This document shows positions 38,701 through 49,086 of a stretch of 64,000 nucleotides of DNA, piece by piece; within the stretch, counting starts at the first letter, position 1, and the number at the start of each line of letters is the position of its first letter. The translations under genes and the position numbers were made by a program. Source of the stretch: Pedobacter aquae (GTDB lineage Bacteria > Bacteroidota > Bacteroidia > Sphingobacteriales > Sphingobacteriaceae); contig NZ_CP043329.1 in assembly GCF_008195825.1 (NCBI RefSeq), positions 310,001 to 374,000 of the forward strand, written 5' to 3'. The notes beneath the pieces are model-generated. The model searched no databases. It was not told the origin of the DNA and saw only the letters and a program-made list of their open reading frames with translations.

Positions 38701-40779
38701 ATTTATGCTAATAATTTCGAGCTTCGTAACCAATCTCAATCTATTAAAATACAATCAGAAACAAGGGGTTTAAATGCACCCATGACGGTTACTTTTGATA
38801 ATTTTAAAATAGAAACCTTAACCAGTATCATCGAGAAAGATTCTTTGTTAATTGGCGGAACCCTAGATGGCGAAGTTTTATTGAAAGATTTAGATCGGGA
38901 TTTCTCCTTTACCTCAGATTTAGCTATTCAAAACTTCAATTTCAGGACAGATACTTTAGGAAACATCAGCCTAAAAGTTAATAACCAACAAGCCAATACT
39001 TTTGCCGCACAGGTGGCCATAACAGGGCAAGGGAATGATGTTAAATTAGATGGTCTCTACCGTACCAATAACAGTAGTTTTGATATGGATTTAGCTATAG
39101 CAAAGCTAAATCTTAAAAGTATAGAAGGTTTTACTTTTGGTAATTTAAAAGAGAGTAGCGGTTATTTAACAGGCGATTTTAAAATATCTGGTACAGCCAC
39201 AGCACCAAAAGTTATTGGCGATTTACAGTTTAACAACGGAGCTTTTAGGGTAGCGCCTTTAAATTCTTATTTCCAATTGCTAAATGATAAAATATCTTTT
39301 ACCCCAGAAGGTATCAATTTCAACAGATTTAGTTTATCAGACTCGGCCAATAATAAACTCACTGTAAACGGAGCAATTTATACAAGCAATTATCAGGATT
39401 ATAGATTTAATGTGGATGTAAATGCCAATAATTTCAAAGCGGTTAGCTCCACAGCTAAAGATAATGAGCTTTATTATGGCGATTTATTTTTAAATACCCG
39501 ATTAAGAATTCGTGGTGATTTAAATCAACCAGAGGTAGAAGGAACACTAAAAATCAATAAAGATACCAGGTTTACCATTGTTTTACCGCAATCAGACCCG
39601 GGTATAGCCGATAGGGAAGGTATTGTAGAATTTATAGACCAGGATAATCCGCAATTGGCAGAAACTTTTGCTTTGCCAGATTCGCTAAACCAAAGTGATG
39701 TTACTGGTATGGATGTTTCTATGAATATAGAGGTAGACCCAGAAGCAGAACTTACCATGATAATTGATAAAGGAAATGGCGATTTTGTAAAACTTAAAGG
39801 CGAAGCAGAGCTTACTGGAGGCATGGATCCATCGGGTAAAATAAGCCTTACCGGGAAATACGAGTTAAAAGAAGGTAGTTATGAAATGTCTTTCAATTTT
39901 ATTAGAAGAGTGTTTACCATTAAAGAAGGCAGTTCTTTAGTTTGGACAGGCGAGCCGACCACCGCTAATGTAGATATCACCGCTATTTATGAAACAGAAA
40001 CAGCTCCTCTAGATTTATTGGATAATCAATTAGGAGGGCAATCTGCCGCAGTACGTAATACCTACAAGCAAGAAATTCCTTTCCAAGTATTGCTCAATAT
40101 GGATGGCGAGTTACTAAAGCCAGAAATTAGCTTTGATATTGTGCTTCCAGAAGGAAATTATAATGTTTCTCAAGATATCATCAGCAATTCAAGAACTCGT
40201 TTAGAGCAGTTAAGGCAGCAGCCATCAGAACTTAATAAACAGGTTTTTGCATTGTTATTGTTAAACAGATTTGTGGGCGAAAATCCTTTTGCAAGCGAAG
40301 CTGGTTCTGGCGGAGTGGAATCAATAGCCAGACAAAGCGTAAGTAAAATTTTATCAGAACAGTTGAACAACCTTGCCGGTGATTTGCTTGGTGGTGTTGA
40401 GTTAAATTTTGATTTGGAAGCAACAGATGATTATACCACCGGACAGCGAGAAAACCGTACCGATTTAAATGTAGGCCTGTCTAAAAGGTTATTAAACGAT
40501 AGGCTTAAAGTTACCATTGGCAGCAATTTTGGTTTAGAAGGTCCTCAACAGGCAAACCGCCAAACCAATAATATTGCTGGTGATATTGCTGCTGATTATC
40601 AGCTTTCTAAAGACGGACGTTATCTGTTAAGAGCATATCGTAAAAATCAATACCAAATGGCTATACAGGGGCAGGTTATAGAAACTGGTTTAGGTTTTAT
40701 TTTAACGATGGATTATAACCAGTTTAAAGAGATTTTTGAGAAATCTAAATCGCCACGAAGAAGAAATAATTCAAGATGA
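35788..40779 (+). CDS. tamB: Translocation/assembly module protein TamB (DUF490)
   Basis: 1663-residue protein with one N-terminal membrane anchor (about residues 8-30) and a very long series of amphipathic beta strands, ending in the TamB/DUF490 domain (about residues 1200-1620; KISLTGKYELKEGSYEMSF, VLLNMDGELLKPEISFDI). TamB-type proteins span the periplasm and are thought to carry lipids or help barrel assembly. The start is a TTG at 35788, as no in-frame ATG precedes the anchor. The last codons overlap the start of the TamA-like gene by 4 bases, showing that the two form one unit. Confidence 0.93.
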   Translation: MNKYLSLFLKTILWIFAGIITLFLLIVVLIQVPAIQNVVKNEVVSYLEGKIKTPVRIAKLEIGLPKKIVLRGVYFQSQEKDTLLAGDKLAVDISLFKLLDNKLEINSIALEGITAHVKRNQDSVFNFDYIIKAFAAQQAKEPIPQDTSATMKFSIAKINLDKINVRFDDAITKNKLKVYLHHFDTKIKKFDLDSLDFDIPKITLNGLNLNLKQGIVEELVKNTQETVEAAANTPSLKLKLEEIDFSAIKINYNNEGSSLKTFLDLGKLNVVFNKLDFQKQLINIEKLVLKQTKGSLALGKISTKPATDTTKKSPQPGWKVGLQEVAIAQVDFKFDDFNSKPLERGIDYMHLDLKGLLLNADDIYYSTDTISGKIASLKVADKSGLNIQDFRTSFFYGPRFAYLEDLYIKTPKSLIKDEIKIAYPSIASLSKNLNELYIEASLNKSSIAFADVLLFAPDLAQNPPFKGNPNAILRVNSTVKGRLDNLNIPKLELIGIGSTNIVANGRIKGLPNVEKAFFDLNISQFSTSAKDINSFIPKGTLPANIQIPQRLSLNGFFKGAINNFNTQLFLKSSLGDAHVKAHYDQRFKNKERYQATVEVKDFHVGQLIKNDSIGRISLKAQVSGLGLDPKTMVAGVKAQVLKAQYNGYNYRDLDVKGNIKAGVYQATANMDDKNLDFDLIAKGSFNQQYPSLSLKTNIDSANFGALNLYKGSLKFRGKIDADIATLDPDYLNGKISVNNMLVATETERFPLDSINIISKASASQNSLDIKSPFLNGSIKGKYQFTQLATALTNTIAKYYDTSQGVEKEPVKPQYFAYQLSVQNHPVLIAFVAGLTRIEPIQINGRYNSEGDTILMKANIPKVIYGSNIITNAVLNVAPRNDSLAYSFIIDEVKSSQFLLPYTALSGNIAKNIINYRLQVKDIQDKERYLIAGTMQAIKSDTEFKLALEGLKLNYERWQINENNLLSFGESGIYANNFELRNQSQSIKIQSETRGLNAPMTVTFDNFKIETLTSIIEKDSLLIGGTLDGEVLLKDLDRDFSFTSDLAIQNFNFRTDTLGNISLKVNNQQANTFAAQVAITGQGNDVKLDGLYRTNNSSFDMDLAIAKLNLKSIEGFTFGNLKESSGYLTGDFKISGTATAPKVIGDLQFNNGAFRVAPLNSYFQLLNDKISFTPEGINFNRFSLSDSANNKLTVNGAIYTSNYQDYRFNVDVNANNFKAVSSTAKDNELYYGDLFLNTRLRIRGDLNQPEVEGTLKINKDTRFTIVLPQSDPGIADREGIVEFIDQDNPQLAETFALPDSLNQSDVTGMDVSMNIEVDPEAELTMIIDKGNGDFVKLKGEAELTGGMDPSGKISLTGKYELKEGSYEMSFNFIRRVFTIKEGSSLVWTGEPTTANVDITAIYETETAPLDLLDNQLGGQSAAVRNTYKQEIPFQVLLNMDGELLKPEISFDIVLPEGNYNVSQDIISNSRTRLEQLRQQPSELNKQVFALLLLNRFVGENPFASEAGSGGVESIARQSVSKILSEQLNNLAGDLLGGVELNFDLEATDDYTTGQRENRTDLNVGLSKRLLNDRLKVTIGSNFGLEGPQQANRQTNNIAGDIAADYQLSKDGRYLLRAYRKNQYQMAIQGQVIETGLGFILTMDYNQFKEIFEKSKSPRRRNNSR

Positions 40780-43064
40780 TGAAGAGATATTTGATAGTTT
40801 TTATGCTTTCTTTCTTGATGTCTGCTTGCAGTAATATCAAGTATTTGCCTAAGGGCGAGCAGCTTTACGTTGGAGCAGAAGTTAACATTACAGATAAAGA
40901 AACTACCAAAAGCGAGCGTAAAAGCTTAACATCTGAGTTAGAAGGCGTTTTAAGGCCAAGGCCAAACTCGAAAATTTTAGGTTTAAGACCTAAACTATTT
41001 TTTTACAACATAGCCGGAACTCCCAAAAAACAAAAAGGTTTAAGAAACTGGCTTAAAAATAAAGTTGGCGAGCCTCCGGTATTGATGAGTCAGGTAGATT
41101 TAGATTATAACGCTTCCATTATCCAAAACCGTTTAGAAAATAAAGGATATTTTTTAGCAGAAACAACTGCTGATTCTACCGAAAGAAACCGAAAAGTAAA
41201 AGCCCAATACTCGGTGCAAACCAAAAAGCAGTATAAAATAAGGAAGGTTGTCTTTCCGCAAGATTCATCGGTAATAACCAAAGCCATTAAAGAAACAGAA
41301 GCCAATACATTTTTAAAAGCCACTGAGGCTTACGATTTGGATAAAATTAAAGCAGAGCGTGAGCGTATAGATGTTCGTTTAAAAGAAAAAGGTTTTTATT
41401 ATTTCGGGCCAGATTATCTGATTGTTAAAGTAGATAGTACCGTTGGAAACCAGCAGGTAGATTTGTTTTTAGAGGTCAAGAAAGAAACTCCGGCAAACGC
41501 TAAACAGGTTTACACTATTAATGATATTTTCATCTATCCAGATTATTCTTTAAGAAAAGAGAGAAGATTAAATAGAGATTCGGCAGTTGTTTATAAAGAT
41601 TTTAAGATTATTGATGATGGCGAACCACTTTTTAAACCTCAGGTTTTTGACCGTACTTTATTTTTCCATAAGGGTGATGTTTATAACCGTACAGACCATA
41701 ATTTGTCGCTCAACAGGTTGGTTAATTTAGGGGTTTTTAGGTTTGTTAAAAATCAATTTAAAGAAACAGATTCTATCCAAAACGTTTTAGATGCCTATTA
41801 CTATTTAACGCCTAGAGAGAAAAAATCTATCCGTTTTGAATTGTTGGGGAAAACAAATTCTGCCAACTATACTGGAACAGAGGTTAATATCAATTGGAGC
41901 AATAGAAATACTTTTAAAGGAGCAGAGCAGTTAACCATTACCGGTTTTGGAGGAGTAGAAACGCAAGTATCAGGACAAAACAAAGGCTTTAATGTTTACC
42001 GCTTTGGTGCTGATGCGAGCTTAATTTGGCCACGTTTTATTACACCTTTTAACATTAAAGGTACTAGTGCTTTTGTGCCCAAAACGAGAGCAACTTTGGG
42101 CTACGAGTTTCAAAACAGAGTAAAATTATATTCTTTAAACACTTTTAAAGGCTCTTTTGGCTATTTATGGAAAGAAGAAATTCGTAAAGAACACCAACTT
42201 AATCTTATTGATGTTACTTATGTGAATTCTTTTAATGTTTCTGATTTATATAGGCGTCAAATTGATAGTATACCTTCATTAGCAAGGGTTATAGAAAAGC
42301 AATTAATTTTTGGTCCAACTTATAGTTTTACCTTTACCAATACCACAGAAACCAATAAGACACATACTTTTTATTACAAGGGCTCTATAGATTTATCGGC
42401 AACGATTACAGGCTTAATTAAAAATGGAAATGTAAAAAGAGGTGATACAGCTACTATTTTAAATGTTCCTTACAGCGAGTTTGCTAAAACCGAGCATGAT
42501 TTTAGGTATTACCTAAGGCTAAATGATAGAAATAGAATAGCTAGTAGAATCATTATCGGGGCGGGTTTGCCTTACGGAAATTCAAGCTCTTTACCTTTCA
42601 TCAAGCAGTTTTTTTCTGGTGGTACAAATAGCATCAGGGCATTTAGAGCTCGCTCTTTAGGTCCGGGTACTTTCCGTTACAATGTTGATGAGGATAGCTT
42701 CTTACCAGACCAATCTGGAGATTTTAAGTTAGAGTTGAATGCAGAATATAGAGCCAAATTATTTTCTATTGTAGAAGGAGCTGCTTTTATAGATGCAGGA
42801 AATATTTGGATGGCTAATGAAGACCCCAACCGACCAGGAGCAGTTTTATCAAAAGATTTCATGAAAGAGCTAGCTGTTGGAACAGGCGTAGGTTTACGTT
42901 TTGATTTATCGTTTTTGATTTTGAGAGGAGATTTAGCGTTTCCTATCCGAAAACCTTATTTACCCGATGGCGAACGTTGGGTTTTAAACCAGATAGATTT
43001 TGGTAATAGAGAGTGGCGCAGAGAGAATTTGGTTTTTAATTTAGCTATTGGATATCCTTTTTAA
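40776..43064 (+). CDS. TamA/BamA-family outer-membrane lipoprotein (TamL)
   Basis: 762 residues. Unlike proteobacterial TamA it starts with a lipoprotein signal (LIVFMLSFLMSACSN, lipobox Cys about 18), the form called TamL in Bacteroidota. POTRA-like repeats follow (about 30-330), then a 16-strand Omp85 barrel with the conserved loop motif SGGTNSIRAFRARSLGPG and C-terminal FNLAIGYPF. Partner of TamB upstream. A perfect hairpin follows the stop. Confidence 0.93.
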   Translation: MMKRYLIVFMLSFLMSACSNIKYLPKGEQLYVGAEVNITDKETTKSERKSLTSELEGVLRPRPNSKILGLRPKLFFYNIAGTPKKQKGLRNWLKNKVGEPPVLMSQVDLDYNASIIQNRLENKGYFLAETTADSTERNRKVKAQYSVQTKKQYKIRKVVFPQDSSVITKAIKETEANTFLKATEAYDLDKIKAERERIDVRLKEKGFYYFGPDYLIVKVDSTVGNQQVDLFLEVKKETPANAKQVYTINDIFIYPDYSLRKERRLNRDSAVVYKDFKIIDDGEPLFKPQVFDRTLFFHKGDVYNRTDHNLSLNRLVNLGVFRFVKNQFKETDSIQNVLDAYYYLTPREKKSIRFELLGKTNSANYTGTEVNINWSNRNTFKGAEQLTITGFGGVETQVSGQNKGFNVYRFGADASLIWPRFITPFNIKGTSAFVPKTRATLGYEFQNRVKLYSLNTFKGSFGYLWKEEIRKEHQLNLIDVTYVNSFNVSDLYRRQIDSIPSLARVIEKQLIFGPTYSFTFTNTTETNKTHTFYYKGSIDLSATITGLIKNGNVKRGDTATILNVPYSEFAKTEHDFRYYLRLNDRNRIASRIIIGAGLPYGNSSSLPFIKQFFSGGTNSIRAFRARSLGPGTFRYNVDEDSFLPDQSGDFKLELNAEYRAKLFSIVEGAAFIDAGNIWMANEDPNRPGAVLSKDFMKELAVGTGVGLRFDLSFLILRGDLAFPIRKPYLPDGERWVLNQIDFGNREWRRENLVFNLAIGYPF

Positions 43065-43083
43065 GGATACTTACATATTTTTT

Positions 43084-43116
43084 AGACAGATTTAAAGTAT
43101 AACTTTAAATCTGTCT
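43084..43116 (+). terminator. tamB-tamL terminator
   Basis: Perfect 15-base stem AGACAGATTTAAAGT / ACTTTAAATCTGTCT with a 3-base loop, followed by a T-rich stretch, 20 bases after the tamL stop. Confidence 0.88.
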
Positions 43117-43241
43117 ATTATTTTATAAATGACTAGTTTATAGTTTTTTATATATTATTTTATACGTTATAAATTTTAAGTTATTTGTAATTGGATTAAA
43201 ATATTTCTATATTTGGACATATTTAAAGTAACACTTTAAAA

Positions 43242-44413
43242 ATGGCCGATTCATCAAAAGAATTTATATTAAGAGCATTAGATAGCGAGTTAAATCGATT
43301 ATCAAAATTATATAGTATCATAGTGGTTACAGGTCCTCGTCAGTCTGGAAAGACTTCCTTGTGTAAGCATCAGTTTCCAAAATATCATTACATCAATCTG
43401 GAAAATCCTACCACCAGAGAGCAAGTGATGGTAGCACCAAAAGCTTTTTTAGAGGAGCATCTTGGCGGATTAATTATAGATGAAGCTCAACATATCCCAG
43501 AGTTATTTTCTTATTTGCAGGTTATTGTGGATGAAAATGAAAAGGCTAAATATGTGTTAACTGGTAGTAGTAATTTTGCTTTATTACAAGGCGTTACTCA
43601 ATCATTAGCAGGTAGAGCGGCCATACTTACATTGTTGCCATTATCGCTAAATGAAATTGGCCAACATAGAAATACCAATACCAACACTTTACTCTTTAAT
43701 GGAGGGTATCCAGCTGTTTGGGCTAAAGGAATTCCGGCAAACGATGTAACACAAAACTATTACAATACTTATATAGAAAGAGATGTAAGACAATTATTGA
43801 ATATTAAAGATATTAATCGTTTTCAAGTTTTTATGAAGTTATGTGCAGGCAGGATAGGCTCGGAGTTTAATGCTTCTTCATTATCTAATGAGATAGGTGT
43901 GTCTGTACCTACAATACAAGAGTGGCTAAATACTTTAGAGGCCTCTTACGTGTTATTTAGGTTGCCGCCTTTCTTTAGAAACATTGGTAAAAGATTAGTT
44001 AAATCTCCTAAAGTATATTTTATGATACAGCATTAGCTTGCTTTTTGTTAGGTATAGAAAACGAGCAACATTTGGATGTTCATCCTTTACGTGGTGCTAT
44101 TTTTGAAAATTTAGTGGTATTAGAGTTTATAAAAAATAGATTTAATAAAGGTAAATTACCTAACCTATATTTTTATAGAGATAAATCCCAACATGAAATT
44201 GACTTAATAGAAGAAAAAGGTTTGCAACTTCATGCTTATGAGATTAAATCGGCTAAAGCTTTTACAAGAGATTTTTTAAATAATCTTAATTATCTAAGAA
44301 AAATTGTTGGACAAGATATGGCGTCTACACGAGTGATTTATGATGGTCCTGATGATTATGAAACATCAGAGAACGGGATTATAAATTTTAGAAATATAAA
44401 GTTTGACAGTTAG
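43242..44413 (+). CDS. AAA-type ATPase with DUF4143 domain, frameshifted
   Basis: About 390 residues when joined. P-loop VVTGPRQSGKTSL (about residues 28-40) and Walker B GGLIIDEAQHIPE, then SSNFALLQGVTQSLAGRAAILTLLPLS, which is typical of the AAA_14 plus DUF4143 family, with C-terminal DUF4143 containing LRGAIFENLVVLEF and YFYRDKSQHEIDLI (nuclease-like). The break is at the T4 run 44028-44031; one extra T gives VYFYDTALACFLLGIE. Such ATPases occur as solitary, patchily distributed genes; function not established. It stands alone between tamL and dnaE. Confidence 0.85.
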
Positions 44414-44461
44414 TTATTAAAAATGAAGGGTCCTAAATGATCAAACCCTTCCATCTCTCTC

Positions 44462-47400
44462 TTAATTCAAAACATAATCTACTTCCAACTCATCAAGCTG
44501 GCTTAAAAGCTCTTTACAAATGTTTATTTGTTTGGTCTTGCTCTGCATATCAACTTTCAAACGGTCTTTTTTATCCAAAATAACAAAGCTCAATTTTTTA
44601 GAACCACTATGGTTTGATATCACTTGATTTAAATTGTGAATAAAATCATCACTTATCTCACTAATATCTACACTGATATCTATTTTGGTTGATTGCTTTT
44701 CCAGAACATCTCTTAAATCGGTAAAATCTGTATAAGATATTTTTGCTCTTTTAGATCCATCTGGGTTAGAAAAATAGCCAACATTACCTTTAATATAGAG
44801 GTAGTTGTTTACGATTAAATGGTGTTTAAATTTTAGATATTCATCTCTGTAAATGGTAAATTCATAAGCATCATCATATCCTTCCAATTTAAAAATTCCC
44901 CAGCCTCTGCCGTCTTTGGTGGTCATGTGTCTGATAGAGGTTACGATACCACCAACTTTAAATTGGAAATCGGCACCTTTTTCAATTTCGTTAAAAACGG
45001 TAAGGTTGCCGCTAGAACAATATTTGTTTAAAACCAATTTATATTCATCTAAAGGATGTCCAGAGATGTAAATACCTACCACTTCCTTTTCTTTGGCCAG
45101 TTTTTCCATGGCGCCCCATTCTTCGCAAGGAGATAAGCTAGGTTCTGCTATTTCTACATTGCTAGAGCCTCCAAATAAACTTCCTTGAGAAGAATTTTCA
45201 TTCTCTTTATGCTTAGCACCATATTTAATAGCCTTTTCAAGTGGCGATGATCCATCACCATCATCATAAAAATATTGAGCTCTATGAGTATTTTCAAAAC
45301 AATCAAATCCGCCTGCTAAAACCAAATTTTCAAGCGCTTTCTTGTTAGCAGCTCTTAAATCAATACGTTTGGCAAAATCAAAAATTGATTTGTATTTGCC
45401 TGTTTTACGGTTTTCTACAATGGTTTCTACTGCACCAGCTCCAACACCTTTAATGGCACCCATACCAAAACGGATGGCGTATTGGTCGTTTACGGTAAAT
45501 TTGTAATAAGATTCATTAACATCAGGACCTAAAACTACCAAGCCCATACGTTTACATTCTTCCATAAAGAAAGTAACTTGCTTAATATCATTCATGTTGT
45601 TTGATAGTACAGCAGCCATATACTCGGCAGGGTAGTGGGCTTTTAAATATGCAGTTTGGTAAGCAATCCAAGCGTAGCAAGTAGAATGAGATTTGTTAAA
45701 AGCATAACTTGCAAAAGCTTCCCAATCTTTCCATATTTTTTCTAATGTTTTAGGATCATGACCTTTTTCTGCTGCTTGCTGCACAAATTTAGGTTTCATT
45801 TTATCCAAAACATCTTTTTGCTTTTTACCCATGGCCTTACGTAAAACGTCGGCTTCACCTTTGGTAAAATCTGCAAGTTTTTGCGAAAGAAGCATTACCT
45901 GCTCTTGGTATACGGTAATACCATAGGTTTCTTTTAGATACTCTTCGCAAGCATCTAAATCGTATTTTATTTCTTCCTCACCATTTTTTCTTCTGATAAA
46001 ACTTGGAATATACTCTAGTGGTCCCGGTCTGTAAAGCGCATTCATGGCTATTAAATCACCAAAAACTGTAGGCTTTAGCTCTTTCATGTACTTTTGCATT
46101 CCGCTTGACTCGTACTGGAATATACCTACCGTTTCACCACGTTGGAAAAGTTCATAAGTTTTTAAATCATCAATAGGGAAAGTATCAGGGTCTAAATCTA
46201 TATCCAACCTATGTTTAACCAGCTTAACGGTATCTTTGATCAGCGTAAGCGTTTTAAGACCCAAGAAGTCCATTTTTAACAGACCAGCGCTTTCTACTAC
46301 CGAGTTGTCAAATTGGGTAACATATAAATCAGAGTCTTTGGCTGTAGCAACAGGAACAAAGTTGGTGATATCGCTAGGTGTAATAATAACCCCGCAAGCA
46401 TGTATACCGGTATTTCTTAAAGAACCTTCTAAAACTTGTGCCTGTTTTATGGTTTCTGCACCTAAATCATCTCCGTTTGCTAGGGCAATCAATTGCTGAA
46501 CGTTTTCCATCTCCTCAGAGCGTAGCGCACTCCTAAGCGCTTGCTCATCCATATTGAAAATCTTATTCAGCTTTAGATTAGGGATAAGTTTAGCAATTTT
46601 ATCAGCCTCAAAAAGCGGTAAATCTAGCACACGGGCAGTATCTCTGATAGACGATTTTGCCGCCATAGTACCATAAGTGATGATTTGAGCTACTTGGCTG
46701 GCACCATATTTTTTAATAACATAATCCATTACTCTACCACGACCTTCATCATCAAAGTCGATATCAATATCGGGCATGGAAACCCTATCTGGATTTAAGA
46801 AACGCTCAAAAAGTAAATCGTAAGCAATAGGGTCTATGTTGGTGATACCTAAACAATAGGCTACTGCCGAGCCCGCCGCAGAACCCCTTCCTGGGCCTAC
46901 AGAAACATCCATTTCTCTAGCTTTGGCGATAAAATCCTGAACAATTAAGAAATATCCCGGGTAACCGGTATTTTCAATGGTCTTAAGCTCAAAATCTAAA
47001 CGCTCTTTAATTTCTGGAGTAATTTCCTCGTAACGTTTAGCTGCCCCTACATAAGTTAAATGAGCAAGGTATTTATTCTCACCTCTTTTACCACCATCAG
47101 CTTCGTCTTCTGGTACTAAAAACTCTTCCGGAATATCAAATTTAGGAAGCAAAACATCGCGGTAAAGCGAGTAAGTTTCTACTTTATCAATCACTTCAGA
47201 GATATTGATGATAGCTTCCGGAACATCCGAAAATAGCTTTTTCATCTCATCGGCAGCTTTGAAATAATACTCGTCATTTGGTAGGGCATAACGGAAACCT
47301 CGTCCGCGTCCTTTTGGTGTAGAAAATTTCTCGCCATCCTTAACGCACAATAAAATATCATGCGGATGGGCATCTTCTTTATTGATGTAATAGGTGTTAT

Positions 47401-48826
47401 TGGTGGCGATAAGTTTAACCTGATGTTTTCTAGCCAAGCTTAATAAAGTTTGGTTTACCCGATTTTCATCTTCCTGATTGTGGCGCATCAGCTCGATATA
47501 AAAATCATCTCCAAAGGTTTTTTTCCACCATATTAAAGCTTCTTCGGCTTGGTTTTCGCCCATGTTTAAAACCTTACTTGGTATCTCGCCATACAGGTTT
47601 CCAGAAAGTACAATTATATCTTCTTTATACTGTTCTATAATTTGTCTATCTATCCTAGGTACATAGTAAAAACCGCTGGTATAAGCGATAGAAGACATTT
47701 TTGCTAGGTTGTGATAGCCTTTTTTATTCTTAGCCAAAAATACCACTTGGTAGCCATTGTCTTTTCTGCTTTTGTCTTTATGGTTATCGCAAACAAAAAA
47801 CTCGCAACCTACAATAGGTTTTATGATGGTTTCTGTAGGTGCTTCACCATTTTCTAAGGCAGCTTTATTTTTTGCTTCAGCGGCTTTATTGTGGTTTAAA
47901 ACATTACTCACAAAATGGAAAGCCCCCATCATATTGGCGTGGTCTGTTATGGCAACAGCGGGCATTTTATATTTAGCAGCTGCTTTAACCAAATCTGGTA
48001 CAGATGCCGTAGATTGTAATATAGAAAATTGCGTATGGTTATGCAGATGTACGAAATCAACATCAGTTAAGCTAACAAAACTATCACTGCTAGTTTGTAT
48101 CGCGTCATTTTGCTGCTGAGTACTTTTTCTAATAGCCTCTGAAGCTTCTTTTAGGTTTATATGTTTTAAACCAACAGGGCGAATAGCTTCTGGATTAGCA
48201 GTTTTAAACTGAGTTAGATAAGCCTCATCAGCCTGAAGCTCTTGTATTGTGAAAACATCTTTTCTAAGAAGTTCAAAAAAGCATCGGGTGGTAGCTTCAA
48301 CATCGGCTGTAGCATTATGTGCTTCGCCAAAAGGTACTTGAAATAAATATTGATGAAGTTCTGTTAAGGTAGGGAGTTTAAACTTTCCACCTCGGCCACC
48401 GGGCAATTGTAAAAGGCTAGCGGTAACTTCTGTACAGGTATCTAAAATGGGTTTACTGTTAAGTTCTGTAGCTATTTGAAAGCGGTGGAACTCACAACCC
48501 ATAATGTTTAAATCAAACTTGATGTTTTGCCCTACAATAAATTTAGCTTGTGCAATGGCCGCATTAAATTTTACTAAAACATCTGCCAAAGGTAAACCTT
48601 GTTCTGTAGCTAGTTCGGTAGAAATACCATGAACTTTCTCAGCATCGTAAGGGATATTAAAACCTTCGGGTTTAATTAAGTAATCCTCATTAGAGAGGAG
48701 GTTCCCCATATCATCATGCAATTGCCATGCAATTTGAATACACCTCGGCCAGTTATCTGTATCGGTAATAGGGGCGTCCCATCTTTTAGGTAATCCAGTG
48801 GTTTCGGTATCAAAAATTAAATACAT
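44462..48826 (-). CDS. dnaE: DNA polymerase III alpha subunit with N-terminal exonuclease domain
   Basis: 1454-residue replicative polymerase, longer than the about 1160 of E. coli DnaE because of an N-terminal DnaQ-like proofreading domain (residues about 1-195, FDTETTG with Asp6 and Glu8, HNATADVEATTR). A PHP domain follows (from about 257: HLHNHTQFSILQ, AITDHANMMGAFHF), then the polymerase core with the PDIDIDF aspartate motif and GPGRGSAAGSAVAY, the tandem HhH, and an OB fold near the C-terminus. Reading frame intact over 4.3 kb. Confidence 0.95.
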   Translation of the reverse strand: MYLIFDTETTGLPKRWDAPITDTDNWPRCIQIAWQLHDDMGNLLSNEDYLIKPEGFNIPYDAEKVHGISTELATEQGLPLADVLVKFNAAIAQAKFIVGQNIKFDLNIMGCEFHRFQIATELNSKPILDTCTEVTASLLQLPGGRGGKFKLPTLTELHQYLFQVPFGEAHNATADVEATTRCFFELLRKDVFTIQELQADEAYLTQFKTANPEAIRPVGLKHINLKEASEAIRKSTQQQNDAIQTSSDSFVSLTDVDFVHLHNHTQFSILQSTASVPDLVKAAAKYKMPAVAITDHANMMGAFHFVSNVLNHNKAAEAKNKAALENGEAPTETIIKPIVGCEFFVCDNHKDKSRKDNGYQVVFLAKNKKGYHNLAKMSSIAYTSGFYYVPRIDRQIIEQYKEDIIVLSGNLYGEIPSKVLNMGENQAEEALIWWKKTFGDDFYIELMRHNQEDENRVNQTLLSLARKHQVKLIATNNTYYINKEDAHPHDILLCVKDGEKFSTPKGRGRGFRYALPNDEYYFKAADEMKKLFSDVPEAIINISEVIDKVETYSLYRDVLLPKFDIPEEFLVPEDEADGGKRGENKYLAHLTYVGAAKRYEEITPEIKERLDFELKTIENTGYPGYFLIVQDFIAKAREMDVSVGPGRGSAAGSAVAYCLGITNIDPIAYDLLFERFLNPDRVSMPDIDIDFDDEGRGRVMDYVIKKYGASQVAQIITYGTMAAKSSIRDTARVLDLPLFEADKIAKLIPNLKLNKIFNMDEQALRSALRSEEMENVQQLIALANGDDLGAETIKQAQVLEGSLRNTGIHACGVIITPSDITNFVPVATAKDSDLYVTQFDNSVVESAGLLKMDFLGLKTLTLIKDTVKLVKHRLDIDLDPDTFPIDDLKTYELFQRGETVGIFQYESSGMQKYMKELKPTVFGDLIAMNALYRPGPLEYIPSFIRRKNGEEEIKYDLDACEEYLKETYGITVYQEQVMLLSQKLADFTKGEADVLRKAMGKKQKDVLDKMKPKFVQQAAEKGHDPKTLEKIWKDWEAFASYAFNKSHSTCYAWIAYQTAYLKAHYPAEYMAAVLSNNMNDIKQVTFFMEECKRMGLVVLGPDVNESYYKFTVNDQYAIRFGMGAIKGVGAGAVETIVENRKTGKYKSIFDFAKRIDLRAANKKALENLVLAGGFDCFENTHRAQYFYDDGDGSSPLEKAIKYGAKHKENENSSQGSLFGGSSNVEIAEPSLSPCEEWGAMEKLAKEKEVVGIYISGHPLDEYKLVLNKYCSSGNLTVFNEIEKGADFQFKVGGIVTSIRHMTTKDGRGWGIFKLEGYDDAYEFTIYRDEYLKFKHHLIVNNYLYIKGNVGYFSNPDGSKRAKISYTDFTDLRDVLEKQSTKIDISVDISEISDDFIHNLNQVISNHSGSKKLSFVILDKKDRLKVDMQSKTKQINICKELLSQLDELEVDYVLN

Positions 48827-49086
48827 GGTAATTATATGCTTGTGTTAATGAGGGGTTTAGTGGAAGAAGATTTTCTGTTCCACTAAGCTCAAATTTACCA
48901 AAAAAAATGTGTGATTTTGAGGTGTTGATAACTTGTTATTGTTAGCAAACATAAACGTAGTTGTGAAGTTTACTGAGTAGTCAATTTCTTAATTGGTCTA
49001 ATTTTTTAATCTTAACTTCTGTTTTAAAATCAATAAGCTTGTAGCGTATGGATTTTAATTTCGTATTGTTCTTCAAAATCAATGTT

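Noticed and set aside
44425-44451. GAAGGGT / ACCCTTC hairpin between the ATPase and dnaE ends
   Set aside because: Stem is present but lacks a T run on either side; too weak to call a terminator.
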